Assembly: GCA_026397955.1 (NCBI GenBank)
Contig: JAPLTV010000024.1
Span: 1-46,855, forward strand
Reading direction: 5' to 3'
From: Verrucomicrobiota bacterium
Lineage (GTDB): Bacteria; Verrucomicrobiota; Verrucomicrobiia; Opitutales; UBA953
DNA length: 46,855 nt
Each line of letters starts with the position of its first letter. Within the stretch, counting starts at the first letter, position 1. Positions 27,231 to 35,815 of the stretch are shown in pieces. The notes below the pieces were generated by a model, which was not told the origin of the DNA, ran no database searches, and saw only the letters and a list, made by a program, of their open reading frames with translations. Both the position numbers and the translations under genes were made by a program.

Positions 27231-27851
27231 ATGTCCCTCGCCAAAATCACCCAGGTCAAAGCCCTCGCCCTCGCCGTCCCCGGCGATGACATCGATACCG
27301 ACCGCATCATCCCTGCGCGTTTCCTCCGCTGCGTGACCTTCGATGGTCTCGGTGAGCACGCCTTCCGCGACGAGCGGACCGGCCCGGATGGCAAGGAGCG
27401 CGCGCACCCCATGAACTCGGCCCAGGCCGCCCGCATCGCCGCCGCCAAGCAGGGCGTCATGGTCGTCGGCTTCAACTTCGGTTGCGGTAGCTCCCGTGAG
27501 CACGCCCCCCAGTCGCTCTGGCGCTACGGCTTCACCGCCTTCGTCGGTGGCAGCTTCGCCGAAATCTTCTTCGGTAACTCTACGACCCTCGGCGTGCCCT
27601 GTATGACCCTGTCCAAAGAAGACCTCGCCGAGTGCGACGCCTTCGTGCGCGCTAACCCGGACGTCGAGGTCACCGTCGACGTCGAGAAACTTAGCGTATC
27701 CGCCGGCGCCAAGACCTGGAAGGCCAGCATCGCTGCTTCCGCCCGCGACGGCCTCGTCAAGGGCAAGTGGGACCCTATTGCTGACCTCCTCGAAGGTACC
27801 GAGCCCGTGGCCAAGGTCGCCGCTGGTCTCGCCTACGTCGCCGGCAAGTAA
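27231..27851 (+). CDS. leuD: 3-isopropylmalate dehydratase small subunit
   Basis: A 206-residue LeuD, the swivel-domain partner of LeuC. GDDIDTDRIIPARFLR near the N-terminus and NFGCGSSREHAPQSL in the middle are diagnostic of the bacterial small subunit. It is the last gene of the leuC operon and is followed by a strong terminator. Leucine biosynthesis also needs leuA and leuB, which are not in the window. Confidence 0.96.
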   Translation: MSLAKITQVKALALAVPGDDIDTDRIIPARFLRCVTFDGLGEHAFRDERTGPDGKERAHPMNSAQAARIAAAKQGVMVVGFNFGCGSSREHAPQSLWRYGFTAFVGGSFAEIFFGNSTTLGVPCMTLSKEDLAECDAFVRANPDVEVTVDVEKLSVSAGAKTWKASIAASARDGLVKGKWDPIADLLEGTEPVAKVAAGLAYVAGK

Positions 27852-27871
27852 GCCGACCATTTAGCCCAAGC

Positions 27872-27899
27872 AAAAGGCCGCCTGATGGGCGGCCTTTTT
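27872..27899 (+). terminator. Rho-independent terminator of the leu operon
   Basis: An 11-bp stem (arms AAAAGGCCGCC and GGCGGCCTTTT) with a five-base loop runs into a T tract, 20 bases after the leuD stop. The A run at its start could let it act for the minus-strand gene as well. Confidence 0.9.
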
Positions 27900-27920
27900 G
27901 TTACAGGACTCAGCTCCAGC

Positions 27921-28364
27921 TTACTTGAAGCGAACGCCGTTGGAGTCCTGCATCACCGTGCAGGCTTCGATGATGGCCCAGATCCACATGAAGAACCAGA
28001 GGATACCGCAGCTCAGGACGGAGACGAGCAGCTGGATGATGCCCTTGGTGTTGTAACCGGCGTAGAAGTTATGGATGCCGCAGCCCAGCAGGACAGCCAG
28101 GAGCACATAAGCCACGCGGTCCTTGGCGTCAGGGTGGTGCTGGCTCGGCGCGGTGTTATAAGGTGAGGCTGACGGGTTGCTGGGCATCGGCGGCGGGACG
28201 GGTAGGCCGGCGGCGAGCTGGGTCTGCTGGAGTGGGGTCCAGTTGGCCATGCCGTTGGTCCAGACCAGCGTGTCGATAGAGATCGTCCGGTCACCGATGA
28301 GCGAGCGCATGGTAACTTCGTCGACTGGTCCGATGCGATTGCCGTTCTGTTCGTAGTACCACAT
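27921..28364 (-). CDS. GYF_2/TM2-domain membrane protein
   Basis: A 147-residue protein with two recognisable parts. Residues 1-50 form a GYF_2 domain (WYYEQNGNRIGPV through LVWTNGMANWTPLQ), thought to bind short peptides or proline-rich sequence. After a Pro/Ser linker, residues about 80-133 form a TM2 domain: two membrane helices with GIHNFYAGYNTKGIIQL between them. Such proteins are common in Bacteroidota and Verrucomicrobiota, but their function is not established. It starts 87 bases after the sucD stop, and a terminator lies in that gap, so it is likely transcribed separately. Confidence 0.85.
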   Translation of the reverse strand: MWYYEQNGNRIGPVDEVTMRSLIGDRTISIDTLVWTNGMANWTPLQQTQLAAGLPVPPPMPSNPSASPYNTAPSQHHPDAKDRVAYVLLAVLLGCGIHNFYAGYNTKGIIQLLVSVLSCGILWFFMWIWAIIEACTVMQDSNGVRFK

Positions 28365-28394
28365 GCGATGGTTCTGGGGGGCAGGTGATCCCCT

Positions 28395-28428
28395 GTAAAA
28401 ACAAAAGAGGCCCGTCGTCGGGCCTCTT
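28395..28428 (-). terminator. Rho-independent terminator of the pyrH-frr-sucCD operon
   Basis: A 10-bp stem (28405-28414 with 28419-28428) closes a four-base loop, 23 bases after the sucD stop. On the minus strand it is followed by a long T-rich tract, a textbook arrangement. Confidence 0.9.
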
Positions 28429-28451
28429 CGTTATAATCTGGTGGCTGGTTT

Positions 28452-29357
28452 TCAGCCCTTCCAGATGCGCAGGAGCGCGTCGGCCATGTCGGACGGCGTG
28501 GCCGCGACGGAGATACCGCACTCCTCGAAGATCTTGATCTTCGCGGCGGCGGTATCTTCGGCTCCGCCGATGACGGCGCCGGCGTGGCCCATGCGACGTC
28601 CGGCCGGAGCGGTGGCGCCGGCGATGAAGCCCGCGACGGGCTTCTTGCAGTGCGCCTTGATCCAGCGGGCGGCTTCGACTTCGGCGTTACCACCGATTTC
28701 GCCAATCATGATGATGGCTTCGGTCTCCGGGTCATCGTTGAAGAGCTTGATGACGTCGAGGTGGGAGGTGCCGTTGACGGGGTCGCCGCCGATGCCGACG
28801 CAGGTCGACTGGCCCTTGCCGCGGCAGGTGAGCTGCCAGACGGCCTCATAGGTGAGGGTGCCGGAGCGGGAGACCACGCCGACGTTGCCGCGGCGGTGGA
28901 TGTAGCCCGGGGCGATGCCGATACGGCAACCGCCGGAGGACTTGTCGCCGCGACCAGGGGTCACGAGACCGGGGCAGTTCGGGCCGATGAGGCGGGTACG
29001 ACGACCGGCCATGGCGCGCTTGGCGCGGACCATGTCACGGACCGGGATACCTTCCGTGATGGCCACGGCGAGATCGAGATCGGCGTCGAAGCATTCCAAG
29101 ATGGCGTCGGCCGCGAAGGGCGGAGGGACGAAAATCGCGGAGACCGTGGCGCCGGTCTGCTTGGCGGCTTCGGCGACGGTGTTGAAGATCGGGACCTTCT
29201 TGCCGGCGTGTTCGAAGACTTGGCCGCCTTTGCCCGGGGTGACGCCGGCGACGACCTGTGAGCCGTAGTCGAGCGAGAGGCGGGCGTGACGCGCGCCGAA
29301 ATCGCCCGTGATGCCCTGGACGAGGATGCGGGTATCTTCTTTGACGAGAATAGACAT
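28452..29357 (-). CDS. sucD: Succinyl-CoA synthetase alpha subunit
   Basis: A 301-residue SucD. With SucC it converts succinyl-CoA to succinate with substrate-level phosphorylation in the TCA cycle. The CoA-binding N-terminus reads [20 protein letters not shown]. The phosphorylated His is in [10 protein letters not shown] near residue 260. [10 protein letters not shown] is another alpha-subunit hallmark. It starts 19 bases after sucC. The sequence before its ATG resembles the helicase leader (CACCGCACAC). Confidence 0.96.
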   Translation of the reverse strand: MSILVKEDTRILVQGITGDFGARHARLSLDYGSQVVAGVTPGKGGQVFEHAGKKVPIFNTVAEAAKQTGATVSAIFVPPPFAADAILECFDADLDLAVAITEGIPVRDMVRAKRAMAGRRTRLIGPNCPGLVTPGRGDKSSGGCRIGIAPGYIHRRGNVGVVSRSGTLTYEAVWQLTCRGKGQSTCVGIGGDPVNGTSHLDVIKLFNDDPETEAIIMIGEIGGNAEVEAARWIKAHCKKPVAGFIAGATAPAGRRMGHAGAVIGGAEDTAAAKIKIFEECGISVAATPSDMADALLRIWKG

Positions 29358-29376
29358 GAGAGTGTGCGGTGAGGGT

Positions 29377-30588
29377 TTACTTGGCGTTGACCAGCTTCAC
29401 GATCTTCTGGGCCGCGTCGGCCATCGAATCGCCCGACACGATGGTCAGGCCCGAAGCCGCGAGGGTGGCCTTGCCGGCTTCGACGTTGTTGCCTTCCAGG
29501 CGCACCACGAGCGGCAGCTTGAGGCCGGTTTCCTTGACCGCTTCGATGATGCCGGTGGCGATCACGTTGCAGTCCATGATACCGCCGAAGATGTTCACCA
29601 GGATGCCCTTCACGTTGGCGTCTCCCAGGATGATTTTGAAGGCTGCCGTGACTTGGTCCTTCGTCGCGCCGCCGCCGACGTCGAGGAAGTTGGCCGGGCT
29701 GCCGCCGAAGTGCTGGATGATGTCCATCGTGGACATCGCGAGGCCGGCGCCGTTGACGAGGCAGGCGATATTGCCGTCGAGGGCGATGTAGGAGAGGCCG
29801 AACTTCGAGGCCTCGATCTCCTTTGCGTCCTCCTCGTTGAGGTCACGCAGGGCGACCACATCAGGGTGACGGAAGAGGGCGTTGTCGTCGAACGACACCT
29901 TGGCGTCGAGGGCGAGCAGCTTGCCTTCCTTCGTGACCAGGAGCGGGTTCACTTCGACCATCGCGCAATCCTTCTCCCAGTAGAACTGGTAGAGCTTCGT
30001 CACCAGCGTGACGCACTGCTTGAAGAGGTCGCCGGAGAAACCGAGCGAGAAAGCGATCTGGCGGGCTTGGAAGGCCTGGAGGCCGACGGCAGGGTCGACC
30101 TGCACCTTGAAGATCTTCTCCGGGGTGTGGTGGGCGACGTGTTCGATTTCCATGCCACCTTCGGTCGAGGCGACGATGACCGGGAAGGACGTCGCGCGGT
30201 CGAGGAGGATGGCGAGGTAGTACTCGTCGTCGCGGCCGTCCGGGCGCTTGCCCAGGTTGGCGGCTTCGGTGAAGTAGATCGTCTGGACCTTGCGGCCCGC
30301 TTCGCCCGTCTGGGCGGTCACGAGGGTGTTGCCGAGCATCGCCTTGGCGTTCTCGAGGGCCTTTTCCTTGGTCGGGGAGAACTTCACGCCGCCTTTGAAG
30401 CCGTCGGTGAAGGTGCCTTTACCGCGGCCACCGGCGTGGATCTGGGATTTCACCATGATGCCACCGGAGGTGTCGATCTTGGCGAGCGCGCCTTCAAATT
30501 CGGCGGCAGAGGTGACCGCTACGCCCTTGGGCACAGCGACGCCGAACTGAGCGAACAGTTCCTTGGCTTGGTATTCGTGAATGTTCAT
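29377..30588 (-). CDS. sucC: Succinyl-CoA synthetase beta subunit (ADP/GDP-forming)
   Basis: A 403-residue SucC with an N-terminal ATP-grasp domain ([17 protein letters not shown] at the start, [12 protein letters not shown] after) and a C-terminal ligase domain containing [13 protein letters not shown] and [10 protein letters not shown]. It supplies the nucleotide and CoA-ligase site for succinyl-CoA synthetase. It starts 22 bases after frr, placing a TCA-cycle enzyme pair in an operon with translation and nucleotide genes. Length is slightly above the usual 385-395. Confidence 0.96.
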   Translation of the reverse strand: MNIHEYQAKELFAQFGVAVPKGVAVTSAAEFEGALAKIDTSGGIMVKSQIHAGGRGKGTFTDGFKGGVKFSPTKEKALENAKAMLGNTLVTAQTGEAGRKVQTIYFTEAANLGKRPDGRDDEYYLAILLDRATSFPVIVASTEGGMEIEHVAHHTPEKIFKVQVDPAVGLQAFQARQIAFSLGFSGDLFKQCVTLVTKLYQFYWEKDCAMVEVNPLLVTKEGKLLALDAKVSFDDNALFRHPDVVALRDLNEEDAKEIEASKFGLSYIALDGNIACLVNGAGLAMSTMDIIQHFGGSPANFLDVGGGATKDQVTAAFKIILGDANVKGILVNIFGGIMDCNVIATGIIEAVKETGLKLPLVVRLEGNNVEAGKATLAASGLTIVSGDSMADAAQKIVKLVNAK

Positions 30589-30610
30589 GAAACGGGACGG
30601 AGGCTGACGA

Positions 30611-31174
30611 TTAACCCTTCAACTCAGCATCCTTGGCCTTGAGATTCTTTTCGATCTCGGCCGTGAAGTTGTCGGTGTGGGTCTGAATCTCCTTTTCGGA
30701 GCGCTTCAATTCGTCGTCGGTGACGAGCTTATCCTTGTTGCCCTTCTTGAGGACTTCGAGGGCGTCGCGGCGGGCATTGCGCACGCGGACCTTTCCTTCT
30801 TCGGCCATCTGCGTGGCGCGCTTGGCGAGCTCAACGCGGCGTTCGCCGGAGAGAGAGGGGACCGGGCAGCGCATGAAGTTCCCCTGCGGGACGGGGTTGA
30901 TGCCGATGTTGGCGGCCATGATGGCCTTGCGGATGTCATCCATCACGCCCTTGTCGAACGGCTGCACGACGATCGTCTGCGCGTCGGGCGTGGTGATGGC
31001 GGCCATGTCCTTGAGGCGCTGCGTCATGCCGTAGGCTTCGACGTGGACCTGGATGTTCTCGATCATGCCCGGCGAAGCCTTGCCGGTGTGTAGCGTGGCG
31101 AATTCGTGCGAAGTGTGATCGACCGCCTTCTTCATGGCGTTGGCGCCTTCGGCGATGAGTTTTTTGAGGTCCAT
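30611..31174 (-). CDS. frr: Ribosome recycling factor
   Basis: A 187-residue Frr, which with EF-G splits post-termination ribosomes. The helical bundle is recognisable from [37 protein letters not shown] and [23 protein letters not shown]. pyrH lies 34 bases upstream, the common bacterial neighbour, and sucC follows. The usual rpsB-tsf genes are not in the window. Confidence 0.97.
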   Translation of the reverse strand: MDLKKLIAEGANAMKKAVDHTSHEFATLHTGKASPGMIENIQVHVEAYGMTQRLKDMAAITTPDAQTIVVQPFDKGVMDDIRKAIMAANIGINPVPQGNFMRCPVPSLSGERRVELAKRATQMAEEGKVRVRNARRDALEVLKKGNKDKLVTDDELKRSEKEIQTHTDNFTAEIEKNLKAKDAELKG

Positions 31175-31208
31175 GGGATAGGGTGGGGTATGGTTTGTAG
31201 TTGGAAAA

Positions 31209-31943
31209 TCAGGCGACGAGCGTGCCGATGCGCTGGCCGAGGACAGCCTTCTTCACGGCGCCCTTCTCGGACATCGAGAGCACGATAATCGGAAGCTTGT
31301 TGGCTTCGCAGAGCGAGAACGCTTCGGCGTCCATCACGCCGAGGCGCTTCTGGAGGGCTTCGGCATGGGAGACGCGGTCGTAGCGCTTCGCGTCCTTGTG
31401 CTTCATCGGGTCCTTATCGTAGACGCCGTCGACCTTGGTGGCCTTCAGGATGGCGTCGGCGCCGATCTCGTTGGCGCGGAGAGCGGCGGCGTAGTCGGTC
31501 GTGCAGTAGGGGTTACCCGTGCCGGCGACGAAGATGACGATGCGGCCGCGTTCGAGGTGGCGGGTGGCGCGACGCTGGATGAAAGGTTCGGCGATGCGGT
31601 CCATCGGGATGGCCGTCATCACGCGGCATTCGAGGCCGGCCTTTTCGAGGCGGTCCATGAGGGCGAGGCCATTGATGACCGTCGAGAGCATGCCCATATT
31701 GTCGCCCGTGGTGCGGTCCGTGCCGTTGGCGCGCGCGCCGGCGAGTCCGCGGAAGATATTGCCGCCGCCGACGACGACCGCAACCTGGGTGCCGACCTTC
31801 TGGATCGAGCGGAGCTCTTCGGCGAGGCGGTCGAGGACGGCGCTGTCGATGGAGGCGCCGGTCGTGTCATTGCGGAGGGCTTCGCCGCTGATCTTCAGCA
31901 CGATACGACGGTACTTCGGCTTCTTGGAGGTGGAGGCGGGCAT
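31209..31943 (-). CDS. pyrH: UMP kinase
   Basis: A 244-residue uridylate kinase that phosphorylates UMP to UDP; bacterial PyrH is hexameric and typically GTP-activated and UTP-inhibited. VLKISGEAL and VVVGGGNIFRGL mark the nucleotide-binding start, and GTGNPYCTTDYAAALRA the acceptor site. The ATG at 31943 was chosen because the open frame farther upstream runs through the tRNA gene. It heads the pyrH-frr-sucC-sucD unit. A TTGACG element lies upstream, but no convincing -10 box was found. Confidence 0.97.
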   Translation of the reverse strand: MPASTSKKPKYRRIVLKISGEALRNDTTGASIDSAVLDRLAEELRSIQKVGTQVAVVVGGGNIFRGLAGARANGTDRTTGDNMGMLSTVINGLALMDRLEKAGLECRVMTAIPMDRIAEPFIQRRATRHLERGRIVIFVAGTGNPYCTTDYAAALRANEIGADAILKATKVDGVYDKDPMKHKDAKRYDRVSHAEALQKRLGVMDAEAFSLCEANKLPIIVLSMSEKGAVKKAVLGQRIGTLVA

Positions 31944-32035
31944 ACAGGGGAAATGAGCCCTAGAAACCCCAGCGTCAACCCCGCCTTGGTCTCGCTTGAC
32001 TCCGACCCATGAGTCGCTGTTCAGTCGGGGTGCGC

Positions 32036-32106
32036 AGACCCGTGGTGTAATGGTAGCACAGGAGTTTTTGGTTCTCCTTGTCGGGGTTCGAATCCCTGCG
32101 GGTCTA
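32036..32106 (+). tRNA. tRNA-Gln (TTG anticodon)
   Basis: A 71-nucleotide cloverleaf. The acceptor arms AGACCCG and CGGGTCT pair perfectly. The D arm is GTGT/GCAC. The anticodon stem is GGAGT/TCTCC around loop TTTTGGT, giving anticodon TTG (Gln). The T arm is CGGGG/CCCTG around TTCGAAT. The 31-39 pair is U-U. CCA is not encoded, so a tRNA nucleotidyltransferase must add it. It stands alone between divergent pyrH and convergent efp. Confidence 0.95.
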
Positions 32107-32133
32107 CGCTCCTCCTGGGCGGTCCGTCCGCCC

Positions 32134-32160
32134 AAAAAGAACCCCGGCAAGCCGGGGTTC
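32134..32160 (-). terminator. Rho-independent terminator of efp
   Basis: A perfect 10-bp stem (GAACCCCGGC with GCCGGGGTTC) and two-base loop, followed on the minus strand by five T. It lies 23 bases past the efp stop. A second hairpin, TGGGCGG/CCGCCCA, lies just beyond, nearer the tRNA 3' end, and may end the tRNA transcript. Confidence 0.9.
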
Positions 32161-32183
32161 GATGCGTCGCCTGGAAGGGCGGC

Positions 32184-32747
32184 TTAGGCGCGACCGAGGT
32201 ATTCCTTGTTCTCGGTGCTGACCTTGATCTTCTCGCCCTGCTTGATGAAGAGCGGGACGTTGACCTGGAGGCCGTTTTCGCAGGTGACCGTCTTCTGGAC
32301 GTTGCCGGCGGTGTCGCCTTTGACGGCGGGCGGGGCTTCAAGGACTTCGACGATGACGGAAGGGGGGAGGTCGACGGTGATCGGCTTGTCTTCGACGAAG
32401 AGGACCATGTAGGACGTGCCCGAGATCAGGAACTCCTTGGAGTCGGCCAGCGAGGCGGCCGAGATGTAGTATTCCTCGTTGGTGCTGGTATCGACGAAGA
32501 CGTAGCTGCCGTCGGCTTCATAGGACATTTCCAGGGACTTCGTGCTGTTGTCGAAGACGTCGAAGCTGACTCCGATACCGCAGCGGACCGGGATCTTGGC
32601 GCCGGTCTTGATGGAGCGGAGTTCCATCTGGACGTAGGAAGCGTTGTTCGGGGGGGTGCGAACGAGGCACTCGAGAACGATGCAGAGCTCACCATTGTAG
32701 CTCATGATGTTCTTCTTCTTGATACGGTTGACGGGTAGGGAGGCCAT
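32184..32747 (-). CDS. efp: Elongation factor P with Asn at position 34
   Basis: EF-P binds stalled ribosomes at the E/P sites and promotes peptide bond formation at consecutive prolines. The 187-residue protein has all three domains: NRIKKKNIMSYNGELCIV at the start, a middle OB fold, and a C-terminal domain with KGDTAGN and VPLFIKQGEKIKV. The tip of the domain-I loop, normally PGKGQ with a modified Lys34, reads PPNNA, so residue 34 is Asn. No modification gene (epmA/epmB, earP or ymfI type) is adjacent. The ATG at 32747 (MASLPV) was preferred over an upstream in-frame ATG at 32765. Whether this is the only EF-P in the genome cannot be seen here. Confidence 0.95.
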   Translation of the reverse strand: MASLPVNRIKKKNIMSYNGELCIVLECLVRTPPNNASYVQMELRSIKTGAKIPVRCGIGVSFDVFDNSTKSLEMSYEADGSYVFVDTSTNEEYYISAASLADSKEFLISGTSYMVLFVEDKPITVDLPPSVIVEVLEAPPAVKGDTAGNVQKTVTCENGLQVNVPLFIKQGEKIKVSTENKEYLGRA

Positions 32748-32796
32748 GGGAGTAAGGGCGGACACAAGCGAAGCCCGCGGGAACGGTCAAGCCGGA

Positions 32797-32854
32797 CTTG
32801 CCCGAAAGGCAAGGGTGAGGGTTTTAGCCCCGTAAAATAGGGGTGGTCGGGGCT
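32797..32854 (-). other. Two hairpins between the secreted unknown and efp
   Basis: CTTGCC/GGCAAG around five bases (32797-32813) and AGCCCCG/CGGGGCT around 15 bases (32826-32854) lie between the 226-residue gene and efp, both minus strand. Neither has a U run. They may be a weak terminator plus efp leader structure. Confidence 0.3.
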
Positions 32855-32863
32855 GCCGCCGAC

Positions 32864-33544
32864 TTACTCGAGCGTGAACAGGACCCCGCCGATCTGGTTG
32901 ATCTTGATCTTGGTGGCGGTGCTGCCCGCGGCGGTCGAGGCGGCGGTGGCTCCGTTTGAGCCTTCGACCGAGGCGCCGTCGCCGGCTTCCACTTCGAAGC
33001 CAGTGTAAAGGGTGATCATCTTCGAGTAGAGCTGCTGCAGTTCAGCCTTGGTCGTGACGACCATCTCCACGGTCTTGGCGTGGGTGGTGGTCGGGTAGGT
33101 CTTTACGACGAGGTCGCCGGTGCTGTTGGTGACCACATTATTGACCTTCGATTCGATGGCGGCGAGCGGTCCGGGAATCGGTAGTTTGCTGGCGTCTTTT
33201 GGGTCGAGGCCGCGGTTCTCGGAGTTCGCGGCGCTGGCGCGGTTGGCCCGGTTGGCGATGTCGTTCGTGCCCGGCGGGCGGGCGTTATAGATACGGAGCT
33301 GCTGGTTGGAGTCTTTCATGTCGATGACGACTTCGGCGACGATGAACGAGCCGGTGGTGTATTCTTGGAAGGAAATGGAGAGGATGGCGTCGGCGCGGCC
33401 GTAGAAGGCCATGTCGGTCTTGTTCACCTTGATGCCGAAGATGCCTTGGTTGCGGATGGCCTTCTTGGTCATCTGGAAGGCGTCGGCCTGAGGGGCGAGG
33501 GCGGCGGTCGCAAGCAGGGCGGCGGCGAGGGCTTTGGGGCTCAT
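32864..33544 (-). CDS. Secreted protein of unknown function, 226 aa
   Basis: A 226-residue product with a Sec signal peptide ending at ADAFQ. The mature part begins QMTKKAIRNQGIFGIKVNKTD and looks beta-rich to about residue 160, then a helix-like segment with AELQQLYSKMITLYTGFE. An Ala/Thr/Gly-rich stretch at about 190-212 precedes a final GGVLFTLE. I recognise no family. It is one of few genes here with a Shine-Dalgarno-like AAAGGA before the start. It is divergent from the ABC transporter with only 47 bases between starts, so the two may share regulation. Confidence 0.75.
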   Translation of the reverse strand: MSPKALAAALLATAALAPQADAFQMTKKAIRNQGIFGIKVNKTDMAFYGRADAILSISFQEYTTGSFIVAEVVIDMKDSNQQLRIYNARPPGTNDIANRANRASAANSENRGLDPKDASKLPIPGPLAAIESKVNNVVTNSTGDLVVKTYPTTTHAKTVEMVVTTKAELQQLYSKMITLYTGFEVEAGDGASVEGSNGATAASTAAGSTATKIKINQIGGVLFTLE

Positions 33545-33591
33545 GGCGTTAATCCTTTACCCACGGGGGTGCCGAAGCAAGATTACAACCG

Positions 33592-35289
33592 ATGCTGAGC
33601 TGCCAGAACCTCACCGTGCAGGCGGGTAATGACGGCCCCGTCATCCTTGACGGCGCCAATGCCCGCTTCCTTCCGCGCGGCCTCAATGCCGTCATCGGGC
33701 CTTCGGGTTGCGGCAAGACGACCTTGATGAAGGCCATCCTCGGGATCTTGCCGTCGACCGGCGAAGCTTCACTCGCGGCCCAGCGCATCACCTGTACCGA
33801 AGACTTGGTCGGCAAGGTCGGTTTCGCCCCGCAGTTCACTGCGGCCCAGCCCCAGCTGACCGTCGCCGAGTCTTTGGAGTATGCCCTCGAACTCGCCGTG
33901 CCGGACGCCGCCGAGCGCGCCCGTCGCCTGGAGTCCGTCCTCGGCGTCACCGGGATGGCTCCGCACCGCGACAAGCGCGTCTCAGCCCTTTCGGGCGGCC
34001 AGCTCCGCCGCCTTTCCCTCGGCCTCGAGCTCACGCTCGACCCGCCTTGTATGGTCTGCGACGAAGTCACGTCCGGCCTCGATCCGCAATCCGAGGACCA
34101 GATCCTCGCGTTGCTGCGCAACCTTGCGGAGACGAATCACAAGAGCTTCGTCTGCATCATCCATAACCTCGGAAAACTGAACCAGTTCGACTGGGTCACG
34201 GTCGTCTATCAGGGCGATGTGGTCTTCCAGGGCTCGCCGGACGAGCTGCTGGCCTACTTCGGCATCCCCGATGGCCTGCGTCTTTATGAGGTATTGAATG
34301 CCTCGGACCTCGCCACATGGCGCGATCGCTGGTCCATCTATCAGGCCGAACATCAGGATTCCTACGAGGTCGCCGTCGCCAAGGTGGGCGCATCCGCCGA
34401 GGTCGAACCGTTGCCGGAACCCTCGGTTCCCGATGGCTTCTCGCAGTTCACGACGTTGCTTTCGCGTCGCCTCAAACTCTTCTTCCGTGACACCGGCTAT
34501 CTCGGCCTGACGCTGGCAATCACGTTCGGCTTCCCGCTACTCGTGATCATCTTTAACCTCGATGGCGTGTGGGACGTCCTGAAAATCCCGATGGACCGTA
34601 ACACGGCTTCCATGGCGGAAGTGCAGCAGGCGTTGAAGGTCCAGATGTCGAACGCCCAGCTCGCCGGCCTCGCCGCCGGGCTCATCATGTTCCAGGTCAT
34701 CCTGCTTACGCTCATGGGCGCCAATAACGGCGGTCGCGAGATCTCCGCTGAGCGTATCCTTTATGAAAAGGAGCGTATGACCGGGCTGCGTCCGTGGGCC
34801 TATGCGTTCTCCAAGATCGTCTTCGTCTCGCTGGTGGCGATTTTTCAAGGGGTCTGGATGTGCCTTTTCGTTAAACTGATTTGCAGATTCCCTGGACCCT
34901 GGGCGGAGCAGCTTGCGATCCTGGCCGCCAGCTGCGTCTCCATGTCTGTCGTCTGCCTCGGTTTCTCGGCCATGCTGACCTCGCCTGAGAAATCGTCGTT
35001 GCTCTCCATTTATCTCGTCGGCTTCCAGTTGCCGCTCTCCGGGGTGGTGCTCGCCTTGCCGGCGGCGCTGACCTGGGTCTGCCGCCCGTTCATCAATTCG
35101 TACTGGGGTTGGTCCGGGTACATGCATTCCATGATGGGGCAGCCGCTCTACGACGCCTATACCGCGAGCATGCCCAATCAGACCGCCTACGTGGCGAGCA
35201 CCACCGAGGGGCTCGCCGTCCTGCTGGTCCAAGGCCTGGTGGGCTTCTGTCTCGTCGTGTACGGCTGCCAGCAGAAGCGCTGGAACTGA
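33592..35289 (+). CDS. ABCG-like half-transporter (ATPase fused to ABC-2 membrane domain)
   Basis: A 565-residue protein with an N-terminal ATPase (1-230) and C-terminal ABC-2 membrane domain (about 300-565). Walker A is GPSGCGKTT (36-44), the signature LSGGQLRRL, and Walker B MVCDEVTSGLD, close to the ABCG/White-type DEPTSGLD. The membrane part has about six helices. This order (ATPase then membrane domain) is typical of ABCG. ABCG family members export lipids or hydrophobic compounds, or act in cell-envelope processes; no substrate can be assigned. Neighbouring genes encode exported unknowns. It must dimerise to be active. Confidence 0.88.
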   Translation: MLSCQNLTVQAGNDGPVILDGANARFLPRGLNAVIGPSGCGKTTLMKAILGILPSTGEASLAAQRITCTEDLVGKVGFAPQFTAAQPQLTVAESLEYALELAVPDAAERARRLESVLGVTGMAPHRDKRVSALSGGQLRRLSLGLELTLDPPCMVCDEVTSGLDPQSEDQILALLRNLAETNHKSFVCIIHNLGKLNQFDWVTVVYQGDVVFQGSPDELLAYFGIPDGLRLYEVLNASDLATWRDRWSIYQAEHQDSYEVAVAKVGASAEVEPLPEPSVPDGFSQFTTLLSRRLKLFFRDTGYLGLTLAITFGFPLLVIIFNLDGVWDVLKIPMDRNTASMAEVQQALKVQMSNAQLAGLAAGLIMFQVILLTLMGANNGGREISAERILYEKERMTGLRPWAYAFSKIVFVSLVAIFQGVWMCLFVKLICRFPGPWAEQLAILAASCVSMSVVCLGFSAMLTSPEKSSLLSIYLVGFQLPLSGVVLALPAALTWVCRPFINSYWGWSGYMHSMMGQPLYDAYTASMPNQTAYVASTTEGLAVLLVQGLVGFCLVVYGCQQKRWN

Positions 35290-35290
35290 G

Positions 35291-35314
35291 GGCCTAGGCT
35301 GATTACCCTAGGCC
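35291..35314 (+). terminator. Perfect palindromic hairpin after the ABC transporter
   Basis: GGCCTAGG and CCTAGGCC arms flank eight bases, starting 2 bases after the transporter stop. No T run follows, so it may be a terminator or an RNA-stabilising stem. Confidence 0.45.
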
Positions 35315-35327
35315 TATTCGGCCGTGT

Positions 35328-35349
35328 GATTTCTCTTATAAGGGAAATC
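35328..35349. promoter_or_regulatory. 22-base near-palindrome before the exported-protein pair
   Basis: A near-perfect palindrome (one mismatched pair) centred on TTATAA, with outer arms GATTTC/GAAATC. It lies 60 bases before the ATG at 35409. Its AT-rich character in GC-rich surroundings suits an operator overlapping a -10 element (TATAAG). No known regulator site is recognised. Confidence 0.4.
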
Positions 35350-35408
35350 GCTGGAACAAAGCCCAAACCTCGTTAAAGTTGAGAGAGGAAAGCCCCACCC
35401 CCTTTTTC

Positions 35409-35804
35409 ATGTCCAAGATCAATCCTCTCTTCTTTGCCCTCGGCATCCCGGTCGTCGTGATCGTGATTCTCGTCGTGCTCGTCGCCCCGCGCATGAGCGG
35501 AGGCGGCAAGTTCGCCGACCTCACGCCTTTATCGGTTGAGAAATATCGTAGCGACTGGTCGTCCCTGCAGGGGAACTTATATCGCCTCGACTGCCAGGTC
35601 GAGCAGCAGCTCGCCTTCGTCGAGGGTCGTGGTCGCGTGCTCGCCGTGAAGCCAATCGAGAAGGACCCGACCCGGTCCACCGGCCGCATTCCGGTCTTCG
35701 TCCCTGCCGGCTCCGCCGATTCCTTCGAAGTCGGCCAGCGCTTCAAGTGCAGGTTGCGCGTCACCCGCGACCTCCTGGTCGTCGAAGCCCTCGAACGTTT
35801 CTGA
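35409..35804 (+). CDS. Small membrane-anchored protein of unknown function
   Basis: A 131-residue product. Residues about 8-30 form one hydrophobic span (FFALGIPVVVIVILVVLVAP), so the protein is probably anchored in the inner membrane with a roughly 95-residue domain outside. That domain has a beta-rich look: NLYRLDCQVEQQLAF, IPVFVPAGSAD, FKCRLRVTRDLLVVEAL, with two Cys. The ATG at 35409 was chosen because the upstream extension is not hydrophobic or conserved-looking. It is followed after 11 bases by the 644-residue exported gene, so they form an operon. No family is recognised. Confidence 0.75.
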   Translation: MSKINPLFFALGIPVVVIVILVVLVAPRMSGGGKFADLTPLSVEKYRSDWSSLQGNLYRLDCQVEQQLAFVEGRGRVLAVKPIEKDPTRSTGRIPVFVPAGSADSFEVGQRFKCRLRVTRDLLVVEALERF

Positions 35805-35815
35805 ACCTTTCCGCC

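Noticed and set aside
29308-30642. Long open frame (444 codons) on the plus strand
   Set aside because: It is antisense to sucC, with no motif of its own.
31996-32024. TTGACT box as a tRNA-Gln promoter
   Set aside because: No acceptable -10 box lies at the correct distance, and a nearby GACTC/GAGTC repeat is short enough to be chance.
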